Shown here: one piece after another, positions 9,330-17,818 of the stretch
How the letters are laid out: every line of letters starts with the position of its first letter
How positions within the stretch are numbered: the first letter of the stretch is position 1
Made by a program: the position numbers and the translations under genes
Origin: Bacillota bacterium
GTDB lineage: Bacteria > Bacillota > Clostridia > UBA1381 > UMGS1253
DNA length: 43,926 nucleotides
Assembly: GCA_022706785.1 (NCBI GenBank)
Contig: JAKJBW010000016.1
Coordinates: forward strand, 1-43,926
Reading direction: 5' to 3'
The notes under the pieces: generated by a model
What the model was told of the DNA's origin: nothing
Seen by the model: only the letters and a program-made list of their open reading frames with translations
The model's database searches: none

Positions 9330-9361
9330 AAAACGGGCAGCAGATATGCGCTACCCGTTTT
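9330..9361 (-). terminator. Terminator of rny
   Basis: AAAACGGGCAGC pairs with GCTACCCGTTTT (one G-U pair) around an 8-nt loop. It is flanked by A and T runs and starts 17 bp beyond the rny stop, so it could work in both directions. Confidence 0.75.
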
Positions 9362-9377
9362 TGAAACAATGTTATAA

Positions 9378-10958
9378 TTACTTAGCGTATTCAATAGCAC
9401 GCATCTCGCGGATGACATTCACCTTAATCTGTCCGGGATACTCCAGATCATCCTCAATCTTTTTGACAATGTCGCGTGCCATCAGCACAACCGCGTCATC
9501 GTTCACATCCTCCGGCTTGACCATTATGCGGATTTCGCGGCCAGCCTGAATGGCAAAGGATTTTTCAACGCCGTCAAAGGAGTTTGCGATCTCTTCGAGT
9601 TTTTCCAGACGTTTGATGTACGTTTCAAGATTTTCACGCCTTGCCCCCGGCCTTGCCGCCGAGATAGCGTCACAGGCCTGAACAATGCAAGCGATAACGG
9701 TCTGGGCCTCCACGTCGCCGTGATGCGCCATGATGGCGTGAATAACGTCGTTGTTTTCCTTGTACTTTTTAGCCAGATCAGCGCCGATAGTGACATGCGA
9801 GCCTTCCATCTCATGGTCGACCGACTTGCCCAGATCGTGCAGCAGACCTGCCCGCTTTGCAAGTGCGATGTCCACGCCCAGCTCGCCTGCCATAACGCCC
9901 GAAAGATGAGACACCTCAATAGAGTGCTTTAAGACATTCTGGCCGTAGCTTGTTCTGAATTTAAGTCTTCCCAGCAGCTTTATGATTTCAGGGTGCAGAC
10001 CATGTACGCCTGTTTCAAAGGTGGCTTTTTCGCCTTCCTGCTTAATATCGTTGTCCACATCCTTACGCGCCTTTTCCACGGTTTCCTCAATGCGTGCGGG
10101 ATGTATGCGCCCGTCGGCGATGAGCTTTTCCAGTGCGAGCCGCGCGACCTCACGGCGTATGGGATCAAAACCGGACACAATGACGGCTTCGGGGGTATCG
10201 TCGATGATCAGATCGATCCCGGTCAGGGTTTCAAGCGTTCGGATATTTCTGCCCTCACGCCCTATAATGCGGCCCTTCATTTCATCGTTGGGCAGCGGCA
10301 CAACCGAAACGGTGGTCTCCGCCGCGTGGTCGGCCGCAACCTTTTGGATGGCCAGGGCCACTATGTTCTTAGCGCGCTTTTCAGCTTCGTCCTTTGTCTG
10401 CTGTTCAATTTCGGCCAGCAGCATCGCCGCTTCGTGGCGGATCTGGGCTTCCAGCTGCTTGAGCAAATATTGCTTGGCTTCCTCCGCCGTGTAACCCGAA
10501 ATTTTTTCAAGCATTTCGGTTTGCTGCTTACGGATCTGCGCCAGATCTTCTTCCTTCATCTCAAGTTCCCTGTTCTTTTTTGTCAGCTTTTCGTCCTTCG
10601 CTTCCAGAACGTCTATCTTTTTATCCAGGGTTTCTTCCTTTTGCTGAATTCTTCTTTCCTGCCTTGAAATTTCAGAGCGCCGCTCCTTCACTTCTTTATC
10701 AAACTCAAGTCTTAGTTTGTGATTTTCCTCTTTCGCTTCCAAAAGTATTTCACGTTTTTTGCTTGCAGCGTTCTTATGCGCCTCGTCTATTATGCGTTTT
10801 GCTTCACTTTCAGCACTGCCTATGGATGTTTCCGCTTCCTGTTTTCTTTTTGTATAGCCTTTGTCAAATGCCAGTTTCCAAACTACAACCGCTATCACGA
10901 CCGCTGCAACGGCGGATATCGCTATTGTTATCCACAATTGTGTGTCTATGTTATGCAC
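9378..10958 (-). CDS. rny: Ribonuclease Y
   Basis: Up to 526 aa. An N-terminal membrane anchor (about 9-30) is followed by a long charged coiled coil (about 35-210), a KH domain with [15 protein letters not shown] (about 229-243), and an HD domain with the HDLGKS motif (about 374-379). RNase Y is the membrane-bound endoribonuclease that starts mRNA decay in many Firmicutes. The start is unclear: the GTG at 10958 is the last three bases of the perfect AGGAGGTG ribosome-binding site and so cannot be used normally. The next in-frame candidates are ATA (10949, 8 nt after AGGAGG) and TTG (10937, 20 nt after). The real protein is probably 3 to 7 residues shorter than drawn. Confidence 0.96.
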   Translation of the reverse strand: MHNIDTQLWITIAISAVAAVVIAVVVWKLAFDKGYTKRKQEAETSIGSAESEAKRIIDEAHKNAASKKREILLEAKEENHKLRLEFDKEVKERRSEISRQERRIQQKEETLDKKIDVLEAKDEKLTKKNRELEMKEEDLAQIRKQQTEMLEKISGYTAEEAKQYLLKQLEAQIRHEAAMLLAEIEQQTKDEAEKRAKNIVALAIQKVAADHAAETTVSVVPLPNDEMKGRIIGREGRNIRTLETLTGIDLIIDDTPEAVIVSGFDPIRREVARLALEKLIADGRIHPARIEETVEKARKDVDNDIKQEGEKATFETGVHGLHPEIIKLLGRLKFRTSYGQNVLKHSIEVSHLSGVMAGELGVDIALAKRAGLLHDLGKSVDHEMEGSHVTIGADLAKKYKENNDVIHAIMAHHGDVEAQTVIACIVQACDAISAARPGARRENLETYIKRLEKLEEIANSFDGVEKSFAIQAGREIRIMVKPEDVNDDAVVLMARDIVKKIEDDLEYPGQIKVNVIREMRAIEYAK

Positions 10959-11463
10959 CTCCTCTTTTAATAAAGAGTGGCATAAAACTCCCCTTGCTCA
11001 CCGTTCTTGCGCGTTAGCTTTTAAACATTTTTTCATAAAAATTTTTAATACAACATACCTGCATATTTATAAATTTTTAGTTAAAATGATTTATCCCAAT
11101 CACAAAACAATGAGCGTTTCGCCCGCCACTCAATTTCTTTTGTTAATTTTAAACCACAGGCAGCGCCACGGCATATGGCGCTACAGCCTTAAATACTATG
11201 AATCATACGCATAAGAAATTTCAAAAACCTAGACACAATTATTTTAAACTTTTTTACCACCCATGTCAATACATATTCTTTAATTTCTGTCAAAATCACA
11301 TTCATGGGAGCAGTGCATGACAGGTAAGTTAATAAAAAAAATAATTTCTTGATATCCTGCCGTATAAAAACAATCCGGTATGCCAATAATATCCCTGTAA
11401 ACAGGCCGCTGCGGCGCTGTGGCTCCGGCACCGGCCAATAAATCAAGAAAGGATGTTTCAGCC
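10959..11463. other. Divergent intergenic region of rny and the cotF pair
   Basis: A/T-rich, about 500 bp, with no believable gene; the minus frame at 11189-11446 lacks a ribosome-binding site. One small hairpin is visible (AGCGCCA 11162-11168 with TGGCGCT 11176-11182). Promoters for rny and the coat genes must lie here, but I could not place them convincingly. Confidence 0.5.
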
Positions 11464-11649
11464 ATGCAAAATCTTACATCAAAAGAACTGTCTGCGCTTG
11501 AGGATCAGCTCAACTATGAAAACCTGCTGATAACCAAGTACCGCACCTTCGCCGAGCAATGCACAGACCCCACGCTCAAAAGCAAATGTTCAAGCATTGC
11601 AGACAAGCACCAGGACCACTTCAATACCCTAATGTACTATTTAAGCTAA
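11464..11649 (+). CDS. Small CotF-type coat-like protein
   Basis: 61 aa, mostly helical, with LEDQLNYENLLITKYRTFAE and KHQDHFNTLMYYL. The E/H-rich helical pattern resembles one helical pair of the CotF (ferritin-like) spore coat family and matches its neighbour in style. AAAGGATG lies about 10 nt before the chosen ATG; the open frame continues 15 codons upstream without a ribosome-binding site. It sits 15 bp before the next gene, so the two are surely co-transcribed. CotF proteins are coat components whose biochemical role is unclear. Its short length means homology is judged from pattern only. Confidence 0.75.
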   Translation: MQNLTSKELSALEDQLNYENLLITKYRTFAEQCTDPTLKSKCSSIADKHQDHFNTLMYYLS

Positions 11650-11664
11650 AAGGAGGAAGCTAAT

Positions 11665-11922
11665 ATGCACGCAATGGATGACAAATCACGTATGAACGAC
11701 TCTATGAGCAGCCAGAAACTGATTACATCGACCTACAACACGTATGCAAACGAATGCTCCAGTCCTCAGCTACGCGCAGACTTCTTAAACATTTTAAAAG
11801 AGGAACATGACATTCAGTTTGATATTTTCAATGAAATGAGCATGCGCGGCTGGTATCAGGTCAAGCCTGCCGAACCGCAGAGCGTGACTCAGGCAAAGCA
11901 AAAGTTCACCAGCATGAGTTAA
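11665..11922 (+). CDS. CotF family spore coat protein
   Basis: 85 aa. The core SSQKLITSTYNTYANECSS, with ILKEEHDIQFDIFNEMSMRGWYQ and the C-terminal VTQAKQKF, is a good match to the CotF coat family pattern (helix, EEH, then a GWY segment). A strong AAAAGGAGG stands 10 nt before the ATG. It is the second gene of a two-gene coat operon that ends in a 20-bp perfect hairpin. Expression in the mother cell late in sporulation is expected for the family; I did not find a clear sigma-E or sigma-K promoter upstream. Confidence 0.88.
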   Translation: MHAMDDKSRMNDSMSSQKLITSTYNTYANECSSPQLRADFLNILKEEHDIQFDIFNEMSMRGWYQVKPAEPQSVTQAKQKFTSMS

Positions 11923-11959
11923 GCCCGGTCAATAATCCCGTAAGGCAAAAGATTATAAT

Positions 11960-12011
11960 AACCGCAAGCAAAAAGCCGGCTTTATTTCAAACCGGCTTTT
12001 TGCTTGCGGTT
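11960..12011. terminator. Terminator of the cotF pair
   Basis: A perfect 20-bp stem: AACCGCAAGCAAAAAGCCGG (11960-11979) pairs with its complement at 11992-12011 around 12 nt. It follows the second coat gene by 37 bp. The T run lies inside the stem rather than after it. Confidence 0.65.
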
Positions 12012-12028
12012 ATTTGAAAAAAGCAGGG

Positions 12029-12338
12029 ATGTTTGATTCCGCCGGCGCCTGTTATATACGTTTAAAATAAAAAACGTTTAAAAATACAGGATTTTTCACC
12101 GGGCAAGCCGGAAGGCTGGGCAATACTTTCTATATTGGCGAAGCCTTCGGCACCGTATGGCGGAAAAAGGCGGACTTTTATGTTATATCTTATACGATTT
12201 CGCGCCCAAAACAGGACTATCTGCCGTGTCTTTTTTGTCCACAGCTTTGTTGCCGCCCTTGCCTTGTGCCAGCAAGGCTGCGTCCTTCGCCGCGCTGTGC
12301 ACAAAAAATCCGACGACATTTTGTTCCTATTTTAAACG
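12029..12338 (-). repeat. Dispersed structured repeat, copy downstream of secF
   Basis: The left ~150 bp align well with the ilvE-leader copy: a hairpin around CAATACTTTCTATATTGG, the CCGGGCAA..CCGGAAGGC segment, CAGGATTTTT and TTTAAAATAAAA. On the minus strand the pairing partners are CCTGT (rc of 12086-12090) and ACAGG (rc of 12048-12052), a compensatory change relative to CCTGC/GCAGG elsewhere. An exact 11-bp inverted repeat (CGTTTAAAATA at 12059-12069 and its complement at 12328-12338) encloses about 280 bp. No gene starts after this copy. The rest of the gap to secF is non-coding. Confidence 0.55.
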
Positions 12339-12384
12339 CGAAATAGTATTGTTTCAATTTAGTAAGCCCACCGTATATGGCATA

Positions 12385-12418
12385 ATGAAAACCACGCATA
12401 TAAATGCGTGGTTTTCAT
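12385..12418 (-). terminator. Terminator of secDF
   Basis: ATGAAAACCACGCAT and its exact complement are separated by 4 nt, 64 bp past the secF stop, with T residues following on the minus strand. Confidence 0.7.
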
Positions 12419-12481
12419 AGTTATCGTTGTTATCGTTAAAATACCGTCTTTAAAAAGCCATTGCTTTTGCCTGCAGCGCCA

Positions 12482-13417
12482 TTACGCTCTGGCAGGCTTT
12501 ACTTTCTTTTTATTCCTAAAGTTCTTCCATGCCACCCACAGCGGTCCTGCGATACAGATGGTGGAATAACAGCCGCTGATAACGCCAAGCATCATGGGCA
12601 GTGCAAAGCTCTGGATGGAGGTTATGCCATAGATCTGCGAGAACACATAAACGATCGCGATACTCACAAAGGTCGCGGCATTGGTATTGATGGAACGCGT
12701 CAGCGACTGGGTTATGCTCTTGTCCACCAGCTCCTCCGTAGTAACCTTGGGGCCGAGCAGGTGTGCGTTTTCTCTTATTCTGTCGTAGATAACGATAGTG
12801 TCGTTGATGGAAAAACCGATAATGGTAAGCGCTGCGGCAATAAAGTTTTCATCAATCGCGATTCTGAATACCACAAACGCAATGAACACGACCAATACAT
12901 CGTGCACCAGCGCAACCAGAGCCATGAGCCCTGCCGACAGCCCCCCGATTTTTCTGAAGCGGAACCAAACGTATAAAACGATCAGGATAAAGGATAAAAT
13001 TATCGCCCAGATACCTCTTTCAAAGAACCTTTTGCCGATAAACGGCTCAACAATAGACGATTCCGAAAGCTTAAGGCCCGCTTCTTCTCCAAGCGCATCC
13101 TTAAGCCCAGTGTCGAGCTTTTCCTGATCCTGAGCCGAAAGCCCCTCATTGCCCGCAAGATTTATAACGAGCTTTTGGCTCTGCGTAGCAATATCAGAGG
13201 TGATCTGGCAGTTTGCGAGCCTGTCTACAGCTTTGGTCACGGCTTCCTCTGCCTTGGCTATGTCAATATCCTGTGCAATATCATATTTGATAATGGAGCC
13301 ACCTTTAAACTCAATGTCTAAATTGATGCCGTTGATAAACGAAAAGATAACGCCCAGCAGTATGATAGAAAGCGATATTGTTAAAAACACAAACCTCTTT
13401 TGATAGAATCTGATCAT
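12482..13417 (-). CDS. secF: Protein translocase subunit SecF
   Basis: 311 aa, about six membrane helices. Family motifs are FKGGSIIKYDIA after the first helix, WFRFRKIGGLSAGLMALVAL, HDVLVVF and SINDTIVIYDRIREN. With SecD it forms the RND-like membrane subcomplex that uses the proton motive force to help SecYEG-SecA complete protein export. The ATG overlaps the secD stop (ATGA), and AAGGAGGG stands 8 nt upstream, so translation is coupled. Length is normal for a separate SecF; in many Bacilli SecD and SecF are fused, here they are separate. Confidence 0.96.
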   Translation of the reverse strand: MIRFYQKRFVFLTISLSIILLGVIFSFINGINLDIEFKGGSIIKYDIAQDIDIAKAEEAVTKAVDRLANCQITSDIATQSQKLVINLAGNEGLSAQDQEKLDTGLKDALGEEAGLKLSESSIVEPFIGKRFFERGIWAIILSFILIVLYVWFRFRKIGGLSAGLMALVALVHDVLVVFIAFVVFRIAIDENFIAAALTIIGFSINDTIVIYDRIRENAHLLGPKVTTEELVDKSITQSLTRSINTNAATFVSIAIVYVFSQIYGITSIQSFALPMMLGVISGCYSTICIAGPLWVAWKNFRNKKKVKPARA

Positions 13418-14688
13418 TTCTCTGCCCTCCTTGCCCCATAAAACGTTGGTTTCTTAAACGGCGTGAAGCTGCTCAGCGACATAATCATGAGTCTTGACGC
13501 TGTGACGCCGGCAAGGAAGTTTAGAAGCACGCCCGTAAACAGTGAGTAAGCAAATGAGAGCATAGTGCCCGAACCGAATATCATCAGGATGATAGCAACG
13601 ATGATAACGGTGATATTGCCGTCAAAAACTGAAGAGAAAGCCCTGTGGAAGCCTGCTGAAATAGCCTTTGACAAGGTCTTTCCGCTGCGCAGTTCCTCCT
13701 TGATCCTTTCCGAAACAATAATGTTGGCGTCCACACCCATACCGATAGACAGTATAACAGCGGCGATACCGGGCAGGGTCAGTGTGAACTGCGGTATGGA
13801 AAGCGCCAGGAGCTGGCCTGTGGCCTGCAGCGTCAGCGCAACGCACGCCACAACGCCCGGGAGCTTGTAATAAAACAGCATGAACAGGCAAATGAGAATA
13901 AAGGCGACAATACCGGCCTTCACCATAATATCCAGCGCGCCGTGGCCAAGCGTGGGGCTGATAGTATTGTGGCTTGACGAAATAAGCGAAAACGGCAGCG
14001 CGCCCGAATTGATCTTATCGGAAAGAGACTTCGCCGCTTCAGCGCTCTCCATGCCATTGATGACAGCTTCTCCGCCAGTGATCGCCTCATTGACAGTCGG
14101 CGCGGAAATAAGATCTTCGTCCATATAAATGCTGATTCTCTGATTCACAAGCCTTGATGTGGCGTCGGCAAAATCCTGTGTGCCTTTGGCATCCAGCTTG
14201 AGGTGGACCACATTTTGGCGATCCTGAGTGCTGTAATCGCTGGTGCTCTTTTCAACATTCTGACCATCCAGCACAACATTGCCTTCGGGGTCCCGGAAGG
14301 TCAGGCGCGCCGTTTCGCCCAGCTCCGCGATAGCCGTCTGCGGATTGAATTCCGTTTCGTCCGACTTCCAGGGGAAACGAACTATTATGGTACCGTTGCT
14401 CTTGTCTATTATAATTTCCCTGTCAAAAATATTTTTTGCGTCCAGCCTTGTTTCCATAATGGAACGTGCGGAATCAAGCTCCGCGTCTGTGGGCGTACGA
14501 TCCAGGTCCTTCGGTTTATAAATAGCTTCCACACCACCCCTGATGTCTATGCCATAGCGCATCTGATTGGTGCCCTTAAGGCTGATCTTGCTGCTGCCGG
14601 TGGGTATCTCAAGGCCGAAAAGGGTGAGATAGACCAGCCCGGCCACAATCAGCGCAATTATTGCAAATGCATGTCTGAATTTATGCAC
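13414..14688 (-). CDS. secD: Protein translocase subunit SecD
   Basis: 424 aa. An N-terminal membrane helix is followed by LKGTNQMRYGIDIRGGVEA (the usual D.RGG motif), a periplasm-side P1-type domain (about 50-240), then five helices with GMGVDANIIVSERIKEELRSG. It works with SecF in export. The start is GTG, with AGGAGG 8 nt upstream. It is shorter than the ~610-aa proteobacterial SecD, as usual for Firmicutes. It is the first confident gene of the secDF pair; a small membrane-protein gene lies just upstream on the same strand. Confidence 0.96.
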   Translation of the reverse strand: MHKFRHAFAIIALIVAGLVYLTLFGLEIPTGSSKISLKGTNQMRYGIDIRGGVEAIYKPKDLDRTPTDAELDSARSIMETRLDAKNIFDREIIIDKSNGTIIVRFPWKSDETEFNPQTAIAELGETARLTFRDPEGNVVLDGQNVEKSTSDYSTQDRQNVVHLKLDAKGTQDFADATSRLVNQRISIYMDEDLISAPTVNEAITGGEAVINGMESAEAAKSLSDKINSGALPFSLISSSHNTISPTLGHGALDIMVKAGIVAFILICLFMLFYYKLPGVVACVALTLQATGQLLALSIPQFTLTLPGIAAVILSIGMGVDANIIVSERIKEELRSGKTLSKAISAGFHRAFSSVFDGNITVIIVAIILMIFGSGTMLSFAYSLFTGVLLNFLAGVTASRLMIMSLSSFTPFKKPTFYGARRAEK

Positions 14689-14715
14689 TTTTATGCCTCC
14701 TATGCTTTATTATTT

Positions 14716-15105
14716 TCATACTGTATTTATTATAAACGAAAAGACTCTCTTCTTTCCATCCTTTTTCTGGCGCCATAAAATAATCGTAAAAAGAAATAAC
14801 GCGGCAATAAAATAAAAGATGATACATCGGCAAAACAGGACAAAAAGACCGTTTGCCGCAGCGCTGACAGCCGCAAGCAGCCAGTTTGTCGGCACTTCGC
14901 CGGCTCTTTCGGCAGCGGCAGGCCTGATGGTATTGACAGGGCCGCTCAGCGCGGTTCGCGCAGCCAAAGAAAACGGCTGCGCAGAAATATCGCCCGCTTT
15001 GGTATTATACACATCCGGCCACCCAAATACTGAAGCCGACGCCGCAAACAGGCACACAATGAGCAGCCCGCAAATGAAAGTGCTATGCCGAACATATCTT
15101 TTCAA
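14716..15105 (-). CDS. Hypothetical small membrane or exported protein
   Basis: 129 aa, not recognised. It begins with TTG and a weak AAAGG site about 9 nt upstream. An N-terminal hydrophobic segment (FICGLLIVCLFAASASVF) looks like a signal or anchor, and a second strong hydrophobic segment (about 86-110) is followed by a basic tail (WRQKKDGKKR). It ends 28 bp before secD on the same strand, so it could be the first gene of a secD-secF operon. Coding is supported only by its hydrophobic pattern and position; it might be spurious. Confidence 0.45.
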   Translation of the reverse strand: MKRYVRHSTFICGLLIVCLFAASASVFGWPDVYNTKAGDISAQPFSLAARTALSGPVNTIRPAAAERAGEVPTNWLLAAVSAAANGLFVLFCRCIIFYFIAALFLFTIILWRQKKDGKKRVFSFIINTV

Positions 15106-15231
15106 AATCGTAAAACCTTTCTTTTGTCAAATATTCTGTCTGATTATACAACTTATTTTCTGAAAAAGCAACGAAATAAATGCAAATTGACGGCGCTTTG
15201 CAAAAATTTTTATGCAATCAACGCAAATGTG

Positions 15232-15261
15232 TTGACAAAAGCATGCGCTCTGATGTAAAAT
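15232..15261 (+). promoter_or_regulatory. Promoter of rpsF-ssb-rpsR
   Basis: TTGACA (15232-15237), 18 bp, then TAAAAT (15256-15261): a near-consensus housekeeping promoter. The ~75-nt leader that follows would be the place for S6:S18 autoregulation known in other bacteria; a small CTGTGCG..CGCAG hairpin is visible, but I cannot confirm the motif. Confidence 0.7.
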
Positions 15262-15336
15262 GGTTGCGCTTATGTATTAACATATCCTTACTCTGTGCGC
15301 TGACGCAGGGTCATAGTCCAGAAGGAGGTGCAAAAA

Positions 15337-15627
15337 ATGACGCAAACAGCTAACCAGTACGAAACCGTGTTTATTGTTAACCCTGACTTGGATGAAGAGC
15401 AGACAAGCGCGGTTGTAGAAAAGTTTAAGTCATTGATCGAGGGTGCCGGAGCAATAGACACAACCGACATTTGGGGCAAGCGCAAGCTGGCCTATGAGAT
15501 CAACGACAAGACAGAAGGCTACTATGTGCTGATCCGCTTTTCTTCCACACCGGATTTTCCGTCAGAGCTCGACCGCGTGTATAAGATAACGGAAAACATT
15601 ATAAGAAGCCTGATTATCAGAAAGTAA
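15337..15627 (+). CDS. rpsF: 30S ribosomal protein S6
   Basis: 96 aa. The ferredoxin-like S6 pattern is clear: YETVFIVNPDLDEEQTSAVV, IWGKRKLAYEINDKTEGYYV and KITENIIRSLIIRK. S6 binds S18 on the small-subunit platform. The open frame starts at a GTG that is part of the AAGGAGGTG site, so the ATG 6 nt after it is the real start. First gene of the classical rpsF-ssb-rpsR operon. Confidence 0.97.
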   Translation: MTQTANQYETVFIVNPDLDEEQTSAVVEKFKSLIEGAGAIDTTDIWGKRKLAYEINDKTEGYYVLIRFSSTPDFPSELDRVYKITENIIRSLIIRK

Positions 15628-15660
15628 TGTTACAACAAAAGATTTGGGGGCGGTGTTATC

Positions 15661-16119
15661 ATGAACAAGGCCATATTAGTGGGCAGACTGACGCGTGATC
15701 CCGAGCTGCGCGCTACAGGCAGCGGAGTCAGCGTATGCAGCTTTACGGTAGCGGTCGACCGCCGTTTTGTCCGCGCCGGTGAAGAGCGGCAGGCGGATTT
15801 TATTAACTGTGTGGCATGGCGCCAGACTGCGGAATTCATTTGCAAATATTTTGCCAAAGGCCGTATGATAGGCATTATCGGGTCCATTCAGACCCGTACC
15901 TGGGATGACAAAGAGGGCAAGAAGCAGTACACCACCGAGGTCATTGTAGACGAAGCGTATTTCACCGAGAGCAAAGCCTCTTCGGGCGGTGCGCCTGCGG
16001 TGCAAAACCCGCAGTGGGGCGGTGCGGATGCCGGAGCCGGCGCGCCGCAGATAGCCGATCAGCTTCCCGACGGAGCGGATTTCATGCCGGGTGAGCTGGA
16101 TGATGATCTTCCGTTTTAG
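15661..16119 (+). CDS. ssb: Single-stranded DNA-binding protein
   Basis: 152 aa. The OB-fold domain (about 1-108) starts MNKAILVGRLTRDPELR and holds FINCVAWRQTAEF and GSIQTRTWDDKEG. A flexible Gly/Ala/Pro-rich linker leads to the acidic tip DDDLPF, which recruits replication and repair partners. The ribosome-binding site is weak (GGGGGCGG). Placement between rpsF and rpsR is the conserved Firmicute arrangement. Confidence 0.97.
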   Translation: MNKAILVGRLTRDPELRATGSGVSVCSFTVAVDRRFVRAGEERQADFINCVAWRQTAEFICKYFAKGRMIGIIGSIQTRTWDDKEGKKQYTTEVIVDEAYFTESKASSGGAPAVQNPQWGGADAGAGAPQIADQLPDGADFMPGELDDDLPF

Positions 16120-16262
16120 CCCGCGCAGCATCCTGCGGTGTCATTCGGCATAGCGCGGCTACGGTTTTATTGGCACTGCACATGACGAATTTCTACACTT
16201 AAAATTTTGCTGCCGGACTTAGGCGGCATACCCGAAAGTATTGGATAAAGGAGGAAAATTTC

Positions 16263-16511
16263 ATGGCTGAAAGAAGCGAAAGGCCGGCAAGAGGCGGCAG
16301 AAAAGCCAAGAGGAAGGTTTGTGTCTTTTGTGCGGATAAAGTTACTGATATAGATTACAAGGATACCTTTAAGCTGCGCAAGTTCATCTCCGAGAAATCA
16401 AAAATCGTTCCGAGAAGAATAAGCGGCAACTGTGCCAAGCATCAGCGTCAGGTAACCGAGGCCATTAAAAGAGCAAGACATATCGCTCTTCTGCCGTTTA
16501 CATCCGAATAA
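16263..16511 (+). CDS. rpsR: 30S ribosomal protein S18 (zinc-binding type)
   Basis: 82 aa. Contains [21 protein letters not shown], the conserved S18 core. CVFC near residue 22 and NCAKH later supply Cys and His residues of the zinc-binding (C+) form; organisms short of zinc often swap such proteins for Cys-free paralogues. AAAGGAGG lies 9 nt before the ATG. Separated from ssb by 143 bp with no clear terminator, so probably still in the operon. Confidence 0.96.
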   Translation: MAERSERPARGGRKAKRKVCVFCADKVTDIDYKDTFKLRKFISEKSKIVPRRISGNCAKHQRQVTEAIKRARHIALLPFTSE

Positions 16512-16591
16512 TATGCTGTAAAACGGCTTTGCAGGCGTTTTTGCAAAACGGCACAGCTATCGTGCAAAAACAAACCGGACGGCAAATTTAA

Positions 16592-16646
16592 AGCTGTCTT
16601 CCATACAGTATGGCATTACTGTACGGAAGGCGGCTTCTTTGATTTT
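16592..16646 (+). terminator. Terminator of the rpsF-ssb-rpsR operon
   Basis: AGCTGTCTTCCATACAGTA (16592-16610) pairs with TACTGTACGGAAGGCGGCT (16617-16635) with three G-U or A-C positions, followed by a T-rich tail. Confidence 0.75.
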
Positions 16647-16714
16647 GCCAAAAGTTAAAGAACATCGCGTTTGCGGCGCTTTGGGATCAGGTGCACACTA
16701 CTCCTGTGAAAAGC

Positions 16715-16743
16715 TTGCAATTGCAGTAGAAATGTGATAAAAT
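16715..16743 (+). promoter_or_regulatory. Promoter of the ATPase-oxidoreductase operon
   Basis: TTGCAA (16715-16720), a 17-bp spacer, and TAAAAT (16738-16743). It leaves a leader of about 105 nt before the ATPase start. Confidence 0.6.
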
Positions 16744-16855
16744 TTTTAATTGAGCATAAACGGAGAAAACATAAAGCCTGATGGCTGAAAAATCATGTTT
16801 GTGCGTTGTACCGGAGCGCTGCGGGCAGCCCCCTGCCATGAGGAGGTGCAATCTT

Positions 16856-17524
16856 ATGGACAGCCGTATTACTATATTTACAGGACATTTCGGCAGCGGA
16901 AAGACCGAGCTTGCCGTTAATTATGCGCTCAAGCTGTCGGCTGAAGGCAAAAAGACCACTATTGTTGATGCCGACATTGTAAACACTTATTTCCGCACCC
17001 ATGATAAAAAGGTACATTTGACCGGCAGCGGCATAAACGTCATTGCGCCGGAGTTTGCCAATACCAATTTGGATATGCCGACTCTGCCGGCTGAGGTACT
17101 GAGCGTTTTTGCGGACAAAGAGGCGCACATTGTTTTTGATGTGGGCGGAGACGAAGGCGGAGCTTATGCGCTTGGCGGCTACAAACGTTTTTTTGACCGC
17201 GAGCCGTATGACATGCTGTTTGTGATTAACAAAAGCCGGCCGCTTACGCAAAACGCCGATGATATTTCGGCATATATAGCCGATATCCAAAATGCTTCGC
17301 GGCTTAAAATCACCGGCCTTGTCAATAACACCAATCTTTCGCACGACACGGACCTGCAGGTCCTTATGGACGGGCAGGCGGTTGTGGAGGCGGTATCGCA
17401 GAGGCAGGGTATCCCCATCAAATATATCAGCGGAAAAAAGGAAATTGTGCAACTGCTGCCCGGGGCCTTGAAGGAAAAGGCGTTTGGCATGGATTTGTAT
17501 TTCCAGCTGCCGTTTTCCGGTTAA
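16856..17524 (+). CDS. P-loop ATPase (MinD/ParA/CobQ-like) of the oxidoreductase operon
   Basis: 222 aa from the ATG preceded by GAGGAGGTG. Starts ITIFTGHFGSGKTELAVNYA, a Walker A loop, followed by TTIVDADIVNTYFR and, later, IVFDVGGDEGG, which gives a SIMIBI-class (MinD/ParA-like) fold. VINKSRPLT and a late Lys/Glu-rich segment complete the domain. I do not recognise a named family. It lies 60 bp before the ferredoxin gene and heads the 2-oxoacid oxidoreductase cluster, so a role in assembling or activating that iron-sulfur enzyme is a reasonable inference (compare Mrp/NBP35-like Fe-S carriers), but no CXXC pair of that type is present. Probably cytoplasmic. Confidence 0.75.
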   Translation: MDSRITIFTGHFGSGKTELAVNYALKLSAEGKKTTIVDADIVNTYFRTHDKKVHLTGSGINVIAPEFANTNLDMPTLPAEVLSVFADKEAHIVFDVGGDEGGAYALGGYKRFFDREPYDMLFVINKSRPLTQNADDISAYIADIQNASRLKITGLVNNTNLSHDTDLQVLMDGQAVVEAVSQRQGIPIKYISGKKEIVQLLPGALKEKAFGMDLYFQLPFSG

Positions 17525-17584
17525 TCAGTCGTTTGCGTTAGCTTTAATATCATACTCTTTTTTGTACAAAGCGAGGTGTGTTTT

Positions 17585-17791
17585 ATGGCAAAAGTAACAT
17601 TTTTAGAGGATAGATGCAAGGGATGTGAGCTGTGCACTACCGTCTGCCCCAAAAAAATTGTGGTGATGAGCAAGCACCGTATGAACGCCAAGGGATTCCA
17701 TCCCGCCGAGGTGCTTGAAATGGACAAATGTATCGGCTGCGCTTTTTGCGCGACTATCTGTCCCGATGCTGTCATTACGGTAGAAAAATAG
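17585..17791 (+). CDS. 2[4Fe-4S] ferredoxin subunit
   Basis: 68 aa. Two complete cluster motifs, CKGCELCTTVCP and CIGCAFCATICP, carry all eight Cys residues. As the first of four oxidoreductase genes this is the delta-type electron-transfer subunit (VorD/KorD-like) rather than a free ferredoxin. It should pass electrons from the thiamine-diphosphate site to external ferredoxin. The start is the ATG of MAKVTF; a GAGGTG site lies 8 nt upstream. Confidence 0.93.
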   Translation: MAKVTFLEDRCKGCELCTTVCPKKIVVMSKHRMNAKGFHPAEVLEMDKCIGCAFCATICPDAVITVEK

Positions 17792-17818
17792 CATAGCGGT
17801 TATTAGGAGGGATTTTGC

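Larger units (their letters stand above)
16512..16855 (+). other. Intergenic region between rpsR and the ATPase gene
   Basis: Holds the rpsR terminator and the promoter of the next operon. An in-frame extension of the ATPase gene reaches back to 16781 but has no ribosome-binding site. Nothing else recognised. Confidence 0.6.

Noticed and set aside
11189..11465. Minus-strand ORFs upstream of the coat genes
   Set aside because: No ribosome-binding site; the translations have no recognisable pattern, and the region is the upstream region of rny and the coat genes.
12135..12420. Overlapping ORFs on both strands between the coat genes and secF
   Set aside because: They lie within the dispersed repeat and its flanking inverted repeats, with no ribosome-binding site.
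15262..15336. S6:S18-binding leader motif before rpsF
   Set aside because: The position is right and a small hairpin is visible, but I could not identify the conserved bulge sequence with confidence.
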